Source: Nocardia altamirensis NBRC 108246
GTDB lineage: Bacteria; Actinomycetota; Actinomycetes; Mycobacteriales; Mycobacteriaceae
Direction of reading: 5' to 3'
DNA length: 64,000 nt
Assembly (NCBI RefSeq): GCF_001612685.1
Contig: NZ_BDAY01000036.1
Span: 1 to 64,000 of the forward strand
In this document: piece after piece, positions 17,076-25,794 of the stretch
How the letters are laid out: each line of letters starts with the position of its first letter
How positions within the stretch are numbered: the stretch's first letter is position 1
Notes under the pieces: generated by a model
Database searches by the model: none
What the model was told of the DNA's origin: nothing
What the model saw: the letters and a program-made list of their open reading frames with translations, nothing else
Program-made: the position numbers and the translations under genes

Positions 17076-19699
17076 AGGTCGACCACCGTCCGGAAGCCGA
17101 CGGCGTTGCTCGCGCTGCCCGGCCGGATCAACCCTTTGCTGTGGGTCTGGACCGCGCGATACGGGTTGTCGAACGCGCCGCCGCAGATCACCACCTCGTC
17201 GGTGGCTTCGATGGCGGTTTCGGTGTATTCCCAGACGTTGCCGACCATTTGATGGACGCCGATGGGCGAGACGTTACGCGGATGGGCGTCGACGGGCTCG
17301 GGTAGCGCGGCGGCCAGGCCGCCGCTCTTGACCTCGGCGAGCCAGCTCGCGTAGGTGATCAACGGGCGGCCGCTCCAGGCGTCGGCGCAGTTCACCGCCG
17401 CCAGGTCGACGTCGTCGCCCCAAGGGAACAGCCGACCGTCGGGACCGCGCGCCGCGGCTTCCCACTCGAGCGATGTCGGCAGCCGCGCGCCGGCAAAGCG
17501 GGCGAATGCGTAGGCGCTCCACCAGCTCACGCAGACGGCCGGGTGCTGAGCGTAGGCGGGATTGTCGTAGTAGTCCGGGATACGCAACCGGTATTCGGCC
17601 TGCGTCGGGTCGTGTACGGCGTCCGGCGGCTTATCCGGATGGTCCCACTGCGCCGAACCGTGTTCGCCTATCGCGGAAAGGAATTCGTTGTACCGGGCGA
17701 CCGTGACCGCGTGCTTGTCGAACACGACCGGAGCAGCGATGTGACGCAGCATCAGCTGATGACTCGGACCGACCAGGTAAAGGCCTGGCCGCAGGATGCG
17801 GTCGGCGGCGGACTCGACACCGCCGTGCGCGAGGAAGGCGCGGATCTGTTCGGTGACCCGCATGGCAGAATCCCGCGCCGCAGTGGCCCGAAGATACTGT
17901 GCGGCAAGGTGTTCCTGGTAGGCACTGTGCACGAACGCGACCCGGTTCTCATCGGCCTGCCGCAGCACCGGCCGCAGTCGCAGCGCCGCCACACTGAGCT
18001 GCCCACCACGGAAAGCCGCCGCCCCCAGGGCATTCCACAACTCGGTCAGCGAGAAGCCGCACTGGCCACGCAATGCCGCCCCGCCGAAGAACTCCACCAT
18101 GCGGGCGAGCATGTCCGGATCGTCGGTCGCCTCGGCGACCCGCCGCAACTGCAACGCCAGCAGTTCAGCGAACGGGCCTCGGGTGTCCAGCGTCGTCGAC
18201 AACCGCAACTCCAGCGGCGACACCGCCTGTTCCGCGCCGTCGCCCGCGGCGATGTCGTGCAGCCTGATCACCGAGAACCGTGGCAGCCGCCGCGGATCGA
18301 CGCCTTCGGCGTGCAACTGCGCGACCAGCTTCTCCGACATCAAGGCCGCGCCGTCGAGGAGCCGCCGCACCTGCGGCGAATCGGCGAGGAAGGAAGTGCG
18401 CGAACTCATCACGACCACCGACTCCGCCGACAGGATCTCGGCCAGCTCGGTGAACAACGCGAGAAACCCCGCCTGCGTGTGCTCGGCGACCGCCTCGTCG
18501 ATGGCGTCCAACGCGCACACCACCGACCCGGATCTGGCGAAGTAGCGGAACCCGTCCACCACCCGCGCCCGATCAACCCCCATCACCGGGCCGAGCGTGC
18601 GGGCGACGTAGTCGGCGAAGTTCTCGTCCCTGCGCTTGAGGCTCAGATCGAAGTAGAAGCGATAGCGACGGGCCGTCGCCGTGGCACCCTGCGCGACAAG
18701 CTGTTTGAGCAATGCGGACTTACCGCTGCCCGATCGGCCGACGACCAGCGCGTTGCCACCCGAGCACGCCAACTGTTCGAGCAGCGCCGCCGCGTCGCCC
18801 GCCTCGGTGACCTGCATGTCACCGCTCTGCGGGTCGGTGGCGAGGAGATCGGCGGCCAGCGGGATCCGTTCCGGCAGATCGTGACTCGTGGGGTAGGCAG
18901 CCTCGACGGCGGCCAGATGCGCCTCGACATTCAAGATGGTTTCCAGGAACCGGTCGTAGGCGACGATGCGGTAGTCGGCGAAATCCGGTGCTGTCGAACC
19001 GTTCTCATCGACCACCAGGAACCGGGTGGTCTTCGGCAGCCGGGTGTCGAGCAGCTGGCCTCCGGTGGACGCCAGCACCTGACGGACCTCATCGATATCC
19101 CGGCTCAGGATCAGCTCGACGTATTCGGTGCGCAGCCCGCTTTGCCTGGCGAACAGTTGGTACACGGTGCATTCGGACAGCTCGAAGCGCTTGACACTCG
19201 AAAAGCCCAGCGTCAGATACAGGCCGGAGAGGAACTGGGCCTTCGCCGCGACCACCGGCGTCAAACGTGGTGCCTGGCCGGTCAATACGTCGCTGCCGGT
19301 GTCACTGAACCAGCCGAGCACCTCGAGCAGCCTGCGCACCGCCGTCAAGCCGTCCTCGTCGGCGACCACGTAGCCGTCGTGCGCGGATCGGTTGCGCAAC
19401 CGCTGGATATCGCGCAGCGCGTCGAGCACGGTGGTGCTGCGGACGAAGGGGGCACAGCCCTTGATCAGTTCACTCAGCGACTTCCCCGCAGGATCACCCG
19501 GCACATTGTGGTGGCGCCACAGCTGTTTGAGGATTCGCTCGGTGAATTTGCCGACCAGCGACACCGAGTACTCCGGGTAGCCGTCGCCGAGCGAACGGAT
19601 CGGGCGCTCGAAATCCAGGCCGAGGTGGCGGGCGATCCTGGCGTGATCGTTCAGCTCGGCCTTCAGCCGCTGCAGCCTGCTGTCCAGCGCCGGACTCAT
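17072..19699 (-). CDS. HEPN-NACHT ATPase with C-terminal FGE/C-lectin-fold domain
   Basis: 875 residues with at least four parts. Residues 1-130: HEPN-like helical domain with the RNase motif R-x4-H (Arg102 to His107, RNRSAH). Residues 148-260: an alpha/beta region I cannot name. Residues 300-610: NACHT/STAND ATPase with P-loop GRSGSGKS (321-328), Walker B ALDAIDE (396-402), sensor VVVMSSRTS (428-436) and the C-terminal FVHSAYQEHLAAQYL typical of NACHT modules. Residues 640-870: formylglycine-generating-enzyme (SUMF1) domain with RLPTSLEWEAAARGPDGRLF and GNVWEYTE through GFRTVVDL. The FGE catalytic cysteine pair is not evident, so this is probably a ligand-binding C-lectin-like fold. The architecture of sensor, switch ATPase and toxic nuclease fits antiphage conflict proteins. 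ATG at 19699 overlaps the methyltransferase stop. Confidence 0.85.
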   Translation of the reverse strand: MSPALDSRLQRLKAELNDHARIARHLGLDFERPIRSLGDGYPEYSVSLVGKFTERILKQLWRHHNVPGDPAGKSLSELIKGCAPFVRSTTVLDALRDIQRLRNRSAHDGYVVADEDGLTAVRRLLEVLGWFSDTGSDVLTGQAPRLTPVVAAKAQFLSGLYLTLGFSSVKRFELSECTVYQLFARQSGLRTEYVELILSRDIDEVRQVLASTGGQLLDTRLPKTTRFLVVDENGSTAPDFADYRIVAYDRFLETILNVEAHLAAVEAAYPTSHDLPERIPLAADLLATDPQSGDMQVTEAGDAAALLEQLACSGGNALVVGRSGSGKSALLKQLVAQGATATARRYRFYFDLSLKRRDENFADYVARTLGPVMGVDRARVVDGFRYFARSGSVVCALDAIDEAVAEHTQAGFLALFTELAEILSAESVVVMSSRTSFLADSPQVRRLLDGAALMSEKLVAQLHAEGVDPRRLPRFSVIRLHDIAAGDGAEQAVSPLELRLSTTLDTRGPFAELLALQLRRVAEATDDPDMLARMVEFFGGAALRGQCGFSLTELWNALGAAAFRGGQLSVAALRLRPVLRQADENRVAFVHSAYQEHLAAQYLRATAARDSAMRVTEQIRAFLAHGGVESAADRILRPGLYLVGPSHQLMLRHIAAPVVFDKHAVTVARYNEFLSAIGEHGSAQWDHPDKPPDAVHDPTQAEYRLRIPDYYDNPAYAQHPAVCVSWWSAYAFARFAGARLPTSLEWEAAARGPDGRLFPWGDDVDLAAVNCADAWSGRPLITYASWLAEVKSGGLAAALPEPVDAHPRNVSPIGVHQMVGNVWEYTETAIEATDEVVICGGAFDNPYRAVQTHSKGLIRPGSASNAVGFRTVVDL

Positions 19700-20445
19700 G
19701 GCCGGATACCGGTGAGGAACGCCAGGCGGTCGACGAATTCGAAGGCGCCGCTGGGATATCGGCGGGTCATCTCGTCGATGCCGGCGGCCAGCTCAGCGTC
19801 GTCGAAGTCCGAGAGGATCGACAGATAGCGGTCGGCGACCATGCCGAGGTAGCGCTCCCGGGGGAAGGACAAGCCGAAGTCGTCGTAGGCCAGTTCCGTG
19901 GTCAGCCCGGCCGCGCGCATCATGGTCGCGATATCGGCGGGATCGGGCTGCAACTCCTCGAATCGGCGCAATGCCGCATCGAACAGCGGGTAGCCCACCC
20001 GCGTCGGCAGCATCACCACCAGCAGCCTGCCGTTCGGCCGCAACAGGTCGGCCAATGCAGCGATCGCCGCGGCTTTGTCCGCGATATGGTGGATCAGGTC
20101 CTTCACCAGGATCGCGTCGAACTGGTTGTGCGGCAGCTGAACCCGGCCCGCGACGAGCTCTTCGACGGACGCGCGCACCGGGGCGTAGACCGGTTCGGCC
20201 GGCAGCTGATCCAGCATCTCGGGCAACTGGTCGAGGCAGACGACGCGGTGCGCCCGCTGCGCCAGACCACGGGCGTAAAGACCAGGTCCGCAACCGATGT
20301 CGATGGCCAACTCGACGGTGCGGCCGTGCGGTGCGAGCCGATCGAGAATCTGATCGGTCATCCAGGACAGGAACTGCGGGCTGAACGACCATGCGCCATC
20401 GAAGTCCGCCGCCAGCCGCTCGTAGTGCCCCCGCACGTTCCCCAC
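19696..20445 (-). CDS. Class I SAM-dependent methyltransferase, operon gene 1 of the NACHT locus
   Basis: 249 residues from a GTG at 20445; GTG at 20436 (after GGGGA) is an alternative, and the open frame continues to 20625 without family similarity. Motif I is AIDIGCGPGLYARGLA, followed by acidic VCLDQLPEML (motif II), FDAILVKDLIHHI (motif IV) and LRPNGRLLVV. It resembles small-molecule or protein methyltransferases with the Methyltransf_11/25 fold and has no DNA-methylase catalytic NPPY. The stop overlaps the start of the HEPN-NACHT gene (ATGA type), making it first in a four-gene operon. It may modify or silence the ATPase, or be an independent enzyme. Confidence 0.8.
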   Translation of the reverse strand: MGNVRGHYERLAADFDGAWSFSPQFLSWMTDQILDRLAPHGRTVELAIDIGCGPGLYARGLAQRAHRVVCLDQLPEMLDQLPAEPVYAPVRASVEELVAGRVQLPHNQFDAILVKDLIHHIADKAAAIAALADLLRPNGRLLVVMLPTRVGYPLFDAALRRFEELQPDPADIATMMRAAGLTTELAYDDFGLSFPRERYLGMVADRYLSILSDFDDAELAAGIDEMTRRYPSGAFEFVDRLAFLTGIRP

Positions 20446-20564
20446 GTCACCACCCCGTCCTCGCAGATCCGGGCCACTTTCCTCTCCACCGTAGACGACG
20501 GCCGGACCTGTTCGCGGGCGAAACATCCGATTCGACGGCAGGCGGCGAGGGCAGGCCTCGGGCC

Positions 20565-21350
20565 CTACTGTCCGGTAGCGAGCTTGCGTTTCATCGCCTC
20601 GAATTCGGGGTGCAGGCGGGTCCATGCGGGCAGATTCGCCTCGTCGTAAGCGCGCATGGTGTGCTCCAGTTCGCGAATATCACGCCATTTCGTGGCGTCG
20701 CGATACAGCAGGCCTATTTCGTCGGCGACAAAGGTGCCGCCGGTATTTCGGGCGACCCACTTCTGGCCGAGGTTGATATGTTGCAGAAATTCCAGTCCGG
20801 CGCGTTCGCCATATTCGATGGCGTATTTGGCGTTTTCGAGTTGGAGGCCTTGGAAGCCGAGGGAGCCCTTCGGGTTCTTACCGAGGTAGGGCCAGCCGAC
20901 GACAGTGATCAACACGAGTCCGTATGGCACGCGCGTGCGCGCCGTCTGCTTGAGCACGCCATCGAACAGCTGGCTGTTCGAGCCGATGCTTTCGACGTAG
21001 GACACCATCGACGGATCCGCGCTGCTGCCATAGTTTCCGGTGTGCGGATTGCGGAAGATCACCAGATCGAACGGGCCGTAGAAGGGGTGGTTGACCGCGT
21101 CGACACCCAACTGCACGTTTACTCCGGACCTGGTGAGCGCTCCGATGTTCTCCATCACCCGCGCGCCGTACTGCCTCCTGAGCTGCTCTTCGTTGCGTAA
21201 CTCCGTTGCCATCACATCCACCGGAACGTGCGCACGCCAGTTCGACGGGTCGAAAGCCTGAAAGGCGGGCATCTTCAGCATCTGAAGGGTCTCCTGGAGA
21301 TATTCGATCACATAGGAGAAATCGCCACAGCCGTAGAGGATTACACGCAT
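20565..21350 (-). CDS. BMT5-like (DUF2431) Rossmann methyltransferase-type protein
   Basis: 261 residues from ATG at 21350; the frame extends to 21455 but the family begins at MRVILYGCGDFSYV. GCGDFS (residues 7-12) replaces the glycine-rich SAM loop as in the DUF2431/BMT5-like domain (GEGDFS), followed by MATELRNEEQLRRQYG, a region reading VNVQLGVDAVN, and FDLVIFRNPHTG, all in the order seen in BMT5, the yeast 25S rRNA uridine-N3 methyltransferase. The C-terminal 90 residues have no such match. Bacterial members are uncommon and uncharacterised; RNA methylation is the natural guess. It is 120 bases upstream of the methyltransferase of the NACHT operon, on the same strand, so it may or may not belong with it. 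Confidence 0.7.
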   Translation of the reverse strand: MRVILYGCGDFSYVIEYLQETLQMLKMPAFQAFDPSNWRAHVPVDVMATELRNEEQLRRQYGARVMENIGALTRSGVNVQLGVDAVNHPFYGPFDLVIFRNPHTGNYGSSADPSMVSYVESIGSNSQLFDGVLKQTARTRVPYGLVLITVVGWPYLGKNPKGSLGFQGLQLENAKYAIEYGERAGLEFLQHINLGQKWVARNTGGTFVADEIGLLYRDATKWRDIRELEHTMRAYDEANLPAWTRLHPEFEAMKRKLATGQ

Positions 21351-21576
21351 GGGAAGACCTGCGATTCTGCAAAGAAGGTTCGCATTCCGAGCAGTGTTCG
21401 GAATGGTCGTGCATCCAGTGTAGGATCGTATGTCATTGTGGCGCAGGGAATTCACTAGGCGAACCGTCGGTTATGTTTCAACGCAACAAGATTCGACATT
21501 CGGCACAAATGATCTCCGTCGGGCCTGCGGTCACGGAGCGAAGCGAAGATAGTGCGGGACAACGAATTGCCGCCGC

Positions 21577-23346
21577 TCAACGTCCGCGTGGTGCTCCCGC
21601 CAGCGGAACTCCGGTGCGCCGGGCCTGCGCGAGCGAGGCCGGTGAGTCCACACTGCGTGCCGCGGTCTGCGGTATGACGGGCGGACTTTCGGCTTGCTGC
21701 GCGGACGGGCGATAGCCTGCCAGTGTTGCGGTGCCCCACACGTAGGGGTCGGCCTGAGCGCTGCCGAACGGCGACCAGGCCAGGCGGGAGCGGCCGGTCT
21801 TGTCGGTCGTATCGGAGTCGTAGACCAGGATGTTCATCGCGAACGCGGTCGGGTCGACCGGTCCCGGCAGCGCGGTCAGCGGGATCTTCACCTCCACCGT
21901 GTAGCCGCGGTACGGCTCGGTGACCAGCGCGGCGATGTGGACTCCCGGTGCGGTGTCGCGGGCCGGGCCCTGATGGTTGTCGGCGTCCCGCTCGGCCGCG
22001 GCGGTTCCGTCTGCGGTGTAAGGCAGAACGCCGAGTTTGAAGGTGGTCGAGGTGTCGACGGAGTTGCCGCCGGGGTCGATCGCGATTTCGACGGCGTCGG
22101 TGCGCCAATGCCGTTTGATGTCGTCAGTCGCGAGTGCCGCGCCCTTTCGCTCGTCGGCGACCGTCACCAGCACGTACAGGTCGTCATCGTGCCTGGACAG
22201 CTTGGCCGTCGCCGAACCACCCTCGCCCTGCCAGACGACGAGTGGTAGTTCCGGGCCCGGATACTCCCCCGGGCCGTCGATGCCGTTGAGCACCGGTGCG
22301 CTCGGTACCGCGGGGATCGTGGTGCTCGGCTTCGGCGGATAGTTCGGCTGGACTTGATTTGCCAACCACGGCAACCCGATTCGATCGCACCAGGCGGCGA
22401 ACTCGGCGTACAGCGGTCTGAGGTCGGCCTGCCGATGCACCGGCGCCTCGACGAAACGCCCCTGCTCGGCCAGCACGGTGAACCAGTCTGAGCCGAGCTG
22501 GCTCGGATCTGTCGGCACCTGAGCGGGCATCGCTGTGAAGCCCTGCGTTCGATATATCCGCTGTGCGTCTCGCTCGACCTGTGCCCACGTCGCGTTGTGC
22601 TTGCGGGACCGGACACCGGACCACACCCCGAGGACCGGCAGGCCGGTCTCGGGATCGATGCGGCGCTGCGCGGGAGCCTCCGGGCCCAGCACCGCTTCGA
22701 AGGCGTAGCACTGGGCAAGCAGCCTGGTCGGCTGCCACGGCGCTAGTCCTTCGTCGGCAAGCTGTTCGGGACAGACCAGCGGGTCGGCGGCCGATCGGAA
22801 CGCCTCGATGCCGAGACGTGCCGAAAGTTGATGGCCGCCATGCTGATTGAACGGACGCGGACCCATCACCACGATGGTGTGCGGCGTGGTCTCGCGCACC
22901 AGGCGCACGATCCGCGCCAAGGTGTCCTGCGCGTCCCAGATGCGAGCGGTCAACGGCGCGGAGAGGGTGTACCAGAAATCCGGCTTGTCGAGGTAGTAGA
23001 TGGTGTCGATGCCTGCGAAGGCATTCGCCTCGCGTTCCTCGGTTTCGCGGATCAGCCCTAGTTCCGGGCCTTCCGCAGGCCCTGCCGCATTGCCGCCGCC
23101 TTCGCCGCGGGTGACGGTGACGACGCTCGTGCTCAGCCCGAGGTCCTCGCGCCACTGGCCGAAGGTGGCGAGCAGGCTCGATTCATCGTCGGGATGCGCG
23201 CCGATGAAGAGCACATCGGTGTGTGGATCCGCGCGGACCGCTGTGTTCGCGGAGCCGTCCGCCGCCAGCCAGACTCCGGCCACGGCGGCGGTCAGCACAG
23301 TGCGCCTGCTGACCTTGCGCCAGTCGCCCCGTTCGGTCGCCTGCAT
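21577..23346 (-). CDS. Tat-exported PIG-L deacetylase with C-terminal CBM9-like domain
   Basis: 589 residues from ATG at 23346, chosen because GGGAGGG lies 6-8 nt upstream; a start 21 bases earlier lacks one. A twin-arginine signal KVSRRTVLTAAVAGVWLA is followed by the PIG-L domain with HPDDES near residue 50 and the second metal motif NQHGGHQ near 165. Residues 340-550 form a beta-sandwich with DDDLYVLVTVADE, WRTDAVEIAIDP and YTVEVKIPLTAL, characteristic of CBM9/DOMON-like carbohydrate-binding modules. The fusion points to de-N-acetylation of an exported polysaccharide or glycan. It sits between the prenyltransferase and the BMT5-like gene on the same strand. Confidence 0.85.
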   Translation of the reverse strand: MQATERGDWRKVSRRTVLTAAVAGVWLAADGSANTAVRADPHTDVLFIGAHPDDESSLLATFGQWREDLGLSTSVVTVTRGEGGGNAAGPAEGPELGLIRETEEREANAFAGIDTIYYLDKPDFWYTLSAPLTARIWDAQDTLARIVRLVRETTPHTIVVMGPRPFNQHGGHQLSARLGIEAFRSAADPLVCPEQLADEGLAPWQPTRLLAQCYAFEAVLGPEAPAQRRIDPETGLPVLGVWSGVRSRKHNATWAQVERDAQRIYRTQGFTAMPAQVPTDPSQLGSDWFTVLAEQGRFVEAPVHRQADLRPLYAEFAAWCDRIGLPWLANQVQPNYPPKPSTTIPAVPSAPVLNGIDGPGEYPGPELPLVVWQGEGGSATAKLSRHDDDLYVLVTVADERKGAALATDDIKRHWRTDAVEIAIDPGGNSVDTSTTFKLGVLPYTADGTAAAERDADNHQGPARDTAPGVHIAALVTEPYRGYTVEVKIPLTALPGPVDPTAFAMNILVYDSDTTDKTGRSRLAWSPFGSAQADPYVWGTATLAGYRPSAQQAESPPVIPQTAARSVDSPASLAQARRTGVPLAGAPRGR

Positions 23347-23436
23347 CCAGTGCCCTCCCGTGGTCACCTGTCTTTCGCGCGTCGAGATACCTCACGGCAT
23401 CGTCGCGCATCCCAGGTGGCGACACACGGACCGGGG

Positions 23437-24333
23437 TCAGGTGATTCGCGGGGCGGTGCCGCCGGGGAAGGTGGCACGCGCGGCGGAGCGATAGTCGGCC
23501 TGCACCTTGTAGTACCGATCGTTCGCGCCGTACGCGGTGTAGAACACGAAGCCGTGTTCACCCGTGTCGACGAAGGGCGCGCCGCCGACGAAGCGGTCGA
23601 GTACCGGGTCGAGGTGCACCGGGAAGTGCGCGGCGGTGGTGCGCACCGGGAAACTGATGCGGTGCATGCGCGGTGAGTCCCAGGAGAAGGTGCGGTAGAC
23701 GTTGAACGTCTTGGCGAGCAAGGTGAGCTCTTCCTCGGACGCGGGAACGAAGTCGAGTTCAGCCAGTATCGCGGAGATGTCGGCGGCGGTCAGCGTTCCC
23801 GGCGCGAAGACCTGGGAGTACCAGTTCATCGTGTGGCTCAGGAAATCCAATGCCAGGATGCCGATTTCGCCACCGTAGCGATTCAGGTGCCCGGCATGGT
23901 CGCGCGCCGCGTCCGGGATGCCGGGGAAGGCGAGCATGCGGTCCACCGAGACCAACTCGGGAAACACCAGCCAGATCTTCTGCACGCCGCGTACCACCGA
24001 CAGGTCGACTCCCCACCGCACCGGCACGGCGGCGGTGACCTCGGCCAGCAATCGCTCCATCGGGTGACCGGTGAACTCGAGCAGGCCCGCGTCGCGCAGT
24101 GTTGCTACCGGGCGGGCGGATTCGTCGGAACTCATCAGCCGAGCGCTGACCTCGCGGCGGTGGGCCGGCTGCGTGGTGGTGCGCGTGCCGATCCATGAGC
24201 TGGCCCAGAGTTCATCGAGCACCTCAAGCACCGGATCTACGACCGTCGGGTCGTAGCGAACTTCGGCGAGACCGGCGAGTTCCCGCAGGTCATGCCGGAG
24301 CTGATCGAGAGTCAAATCGACGGGCGTGCTCAT
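23437..24333 (-). CDS. Aromatic prenyltransferase, ABBA (CloQ/NphB) type
   Basis: 298 residues, the normal length for Orf2/CloQ/NphB enzymes. ATG at 24333 follows GAGGTGG; a GTG 6 bases earlier is possible. Family features are the N-terminal helix region, VGVDLSVVRG-like barrel strands (RWGVDLSVVRG), KTFNVYRTFSWDSPRMHRIS and YYKVQADYRS near the C-terminus. These enzymes attach a dimethylallyl or geranyl group to an aromatic acceptor such as a phenol, naphthalene or phenazine, without a DDxxD motif. No polyketide synthase, aminocoumarin or phenazine genes are in the window, so the acceptor is unknown. It is 103 nt or less from the PIG-L gene downstream and 117 nt after the hydrolase gene. Confidence 0.82.
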   Translation of the reverse strand: MSTPVDLTLDQLRHDLRELAGLAEVRYDPTVVDPVLEVLDELWASSWIGTRTTTQPAHRREVSARLMSSDESARPVATLRDAGLLEFTGHPMERLLAEVTAAVPVRWGVDLSVVRGVQKIWLVFPELVSVDRMLAFPGIPDAARDHAGHLNRYGGEIGILALDFLSHTMNWYSQVFAPGTLTAADISAILAELDFVPASEEELTLLAKTFNVYRTFSWDSPRMHRISFPVRTTAAHFPVHLDPVLDRFVGGAPFVDTGEHGFVFYTAYGANDRYYKVQADYRSAARATFPGGTAPRIT

Positions 24334-24450
24334 AGCCACCTCGAATATCCAACGGCGTCGGGTTATTCAAACGGGTCACTGCGTTACTTCGACCCGTCTA
24401 TTTCAGCTGATCCGCACAGTAGGCGCGAGGAGATCGGCGAAATTGCCGCG

Positions 24451-25473
24451 TCACTGCCGAACGGTCGAGTTCATCCAGTCGATCACGGCCCTGTGATAGG
24501 CGACCGTGTTCCGCGCCAAGTTTACCGAGTGTCCGCTACCGGGCAGCACGAAGGCCTGCAGTTTCGCGGACGGCCCGAAAAACGGTGCCTCCGCGGCCTG
24601 CAGCGTCGCCGAGTCCCGACAGATCGAATAATTGGTGCCGCAGGACAGTCGATCCCGACCACCGTTGACGATCAGCACCGGCGCGGTGATGAGGCTGGAC
24701 ATGCCGGGCAAGGTGGAGGTCAGACCGTCCGGGTACTCGGTGAGCGAGAAGGTTTCCTTGGTCCGCTCATCGATGGCGAGCACCTCGGGGTCGACGTTGC
24801 CCTCCCCGTGGAAATCCTGCATGCGCGTTCCCGGTCGCGAGGTGAGGTAGCCGGGGTCCAGGTTTTGGCCTGCGAACACCGGATCATTCGCCGCCTGGTA
24901 GTAGGTGGAGATGACGCCGATGGTCTCGGAGATGTTCAATGCGTGCGAATATCCGGTCAGCAGAACACCATCCACGTCATGGTGGGTGGTGGCCTCGATG
25001 ACGGAGGTGCCGGAGGTCAGCGAGTGGCCGACGGTGACGACCTTGCCGAACGGCTGCGCGCCCGCGATGCCGCGCCGGGCGGTCTGCACGATCTCGTGCA
25101 GGGCTTGTGCGGTGGCTGTCGCCGTCAGCGTCACGCTCGGCGGATGAGTGCTCGCGCCGTTGCCGAGCCGATCGACGATCAGCGTCGCGAAGCCTGCGGC
25201 ATTCATCGCGCGCCGGAAATTGTAGGTCTCCGGCTGATAGTGGAAGTCCCAGTACGTCCCGTTGTAATTGGATCCCGACATCAACACCATCAGGGTGTCG
25301 GTCGGCGCCGACGGCAGGCACAGGGTCGAAGCCAGTTGCCCTTGCGGTACCGGGAAGGAGAACGACCGGCATTCACCTGCCACCGGACCGGGGTCGGCCT
25401 GAGCCACACCAGGTATGACGCACAACAGTGCCGCGGCCGCAACCGCGGCCAGTGTCCGAACCGAGCTTCGCAC
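24451..25473 (-). CDS. Secreted alpha/beta hydrolase
   Basis: 340 residues from a GTG at 25473 preceded by AGGGAG at 8 nt; the frame is open to 25539. A signal peptide (VRSSVRTLAAVAAAALLCV, cleavage near VAQA-D) sends it outside. The fold motifs are complete: nucleophile Ser in GHSLTSG, Asp in NGGRDRLS, His in GSGHSVN. Four cysteines (GECRS, STLCLP, LSCGTNYSICRD) suggest two disulfides in the mature enzyme. Substrate unknown, possibly a lipid ester. It is the first of three closely spaced minus-strand genes ahead of the prenyltransferase and the PIG-L/CBM9 gene. Confidence 0.85.
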   Translation of the reverse strand: MRSSVRTLAAVAAAALLCVIPGVAQADPGPVAGECRSFSFPVPQGQLASTLCLPSAPTDTLMVLMSGSNYNGTYWDFHYQPETYNFRRAMNAAGFATLIVDRLGNGASTHPPSVTLTATATAQALHEIVQTARRGIAGAQPFGKVVTVGHSLTSGTSVIEATTHHDVDGVLLTGYSHALNISETIGVISTYYQAANDPVFAGQNLDPGYLTSRPGTRMQDFHGEGNVDPEVLAIDERTKETFSLTEYPDGLTSTLPGMSSLITAPVLIVNGGRDRLSCGTNYSICRDSATLQAAEAPFFGPSAKLQAFVLPGSGHSVNLARNTVAYHRAVIDWMNSTVRQ

Positions 25474-25794
25474 GCGACGCACTCCCTTGAATGAGGGTGA
25501 GATTCGAGAACCGCCAGCCTGACATCCACGTTCAGCCATTAGGGACGCAGGCTATAGCGGTAGGCGGTTGCCACGCAAGAGCTCCCGCCGATCTCACTCA
25601 CCCTGTCGTGTGCCCGTGCTCGTAACCCCGACTCCGCCAGACTGTTTCGGCCTTCGAACGCCGCGCACAGTGAATCGTTCGCTCGTCAGATTCCGTGGCA
25701 GAAATAGCGGGAGCTATCCGCTGCTCGCGCCGAGACACCTTCGCCTCGGCCGTGCCCGTGCCGAACATCGTTGCAGCGGAAGCATTTCCACCGA

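Noticed and set aside
17072..19699. Diversity-generating retroelement target
   Set aside because: No reverse transcriptase gene or template repeat of the FGE region was found in the window.
17543..19828. A 761-codon plus-strand frame over the HEPN-NACHT gene
   Set aside because: Composition is Arg/Gln/His-rich with no motif; the minus-strand frame holds the P-loop, Walker B and FGE motifs.
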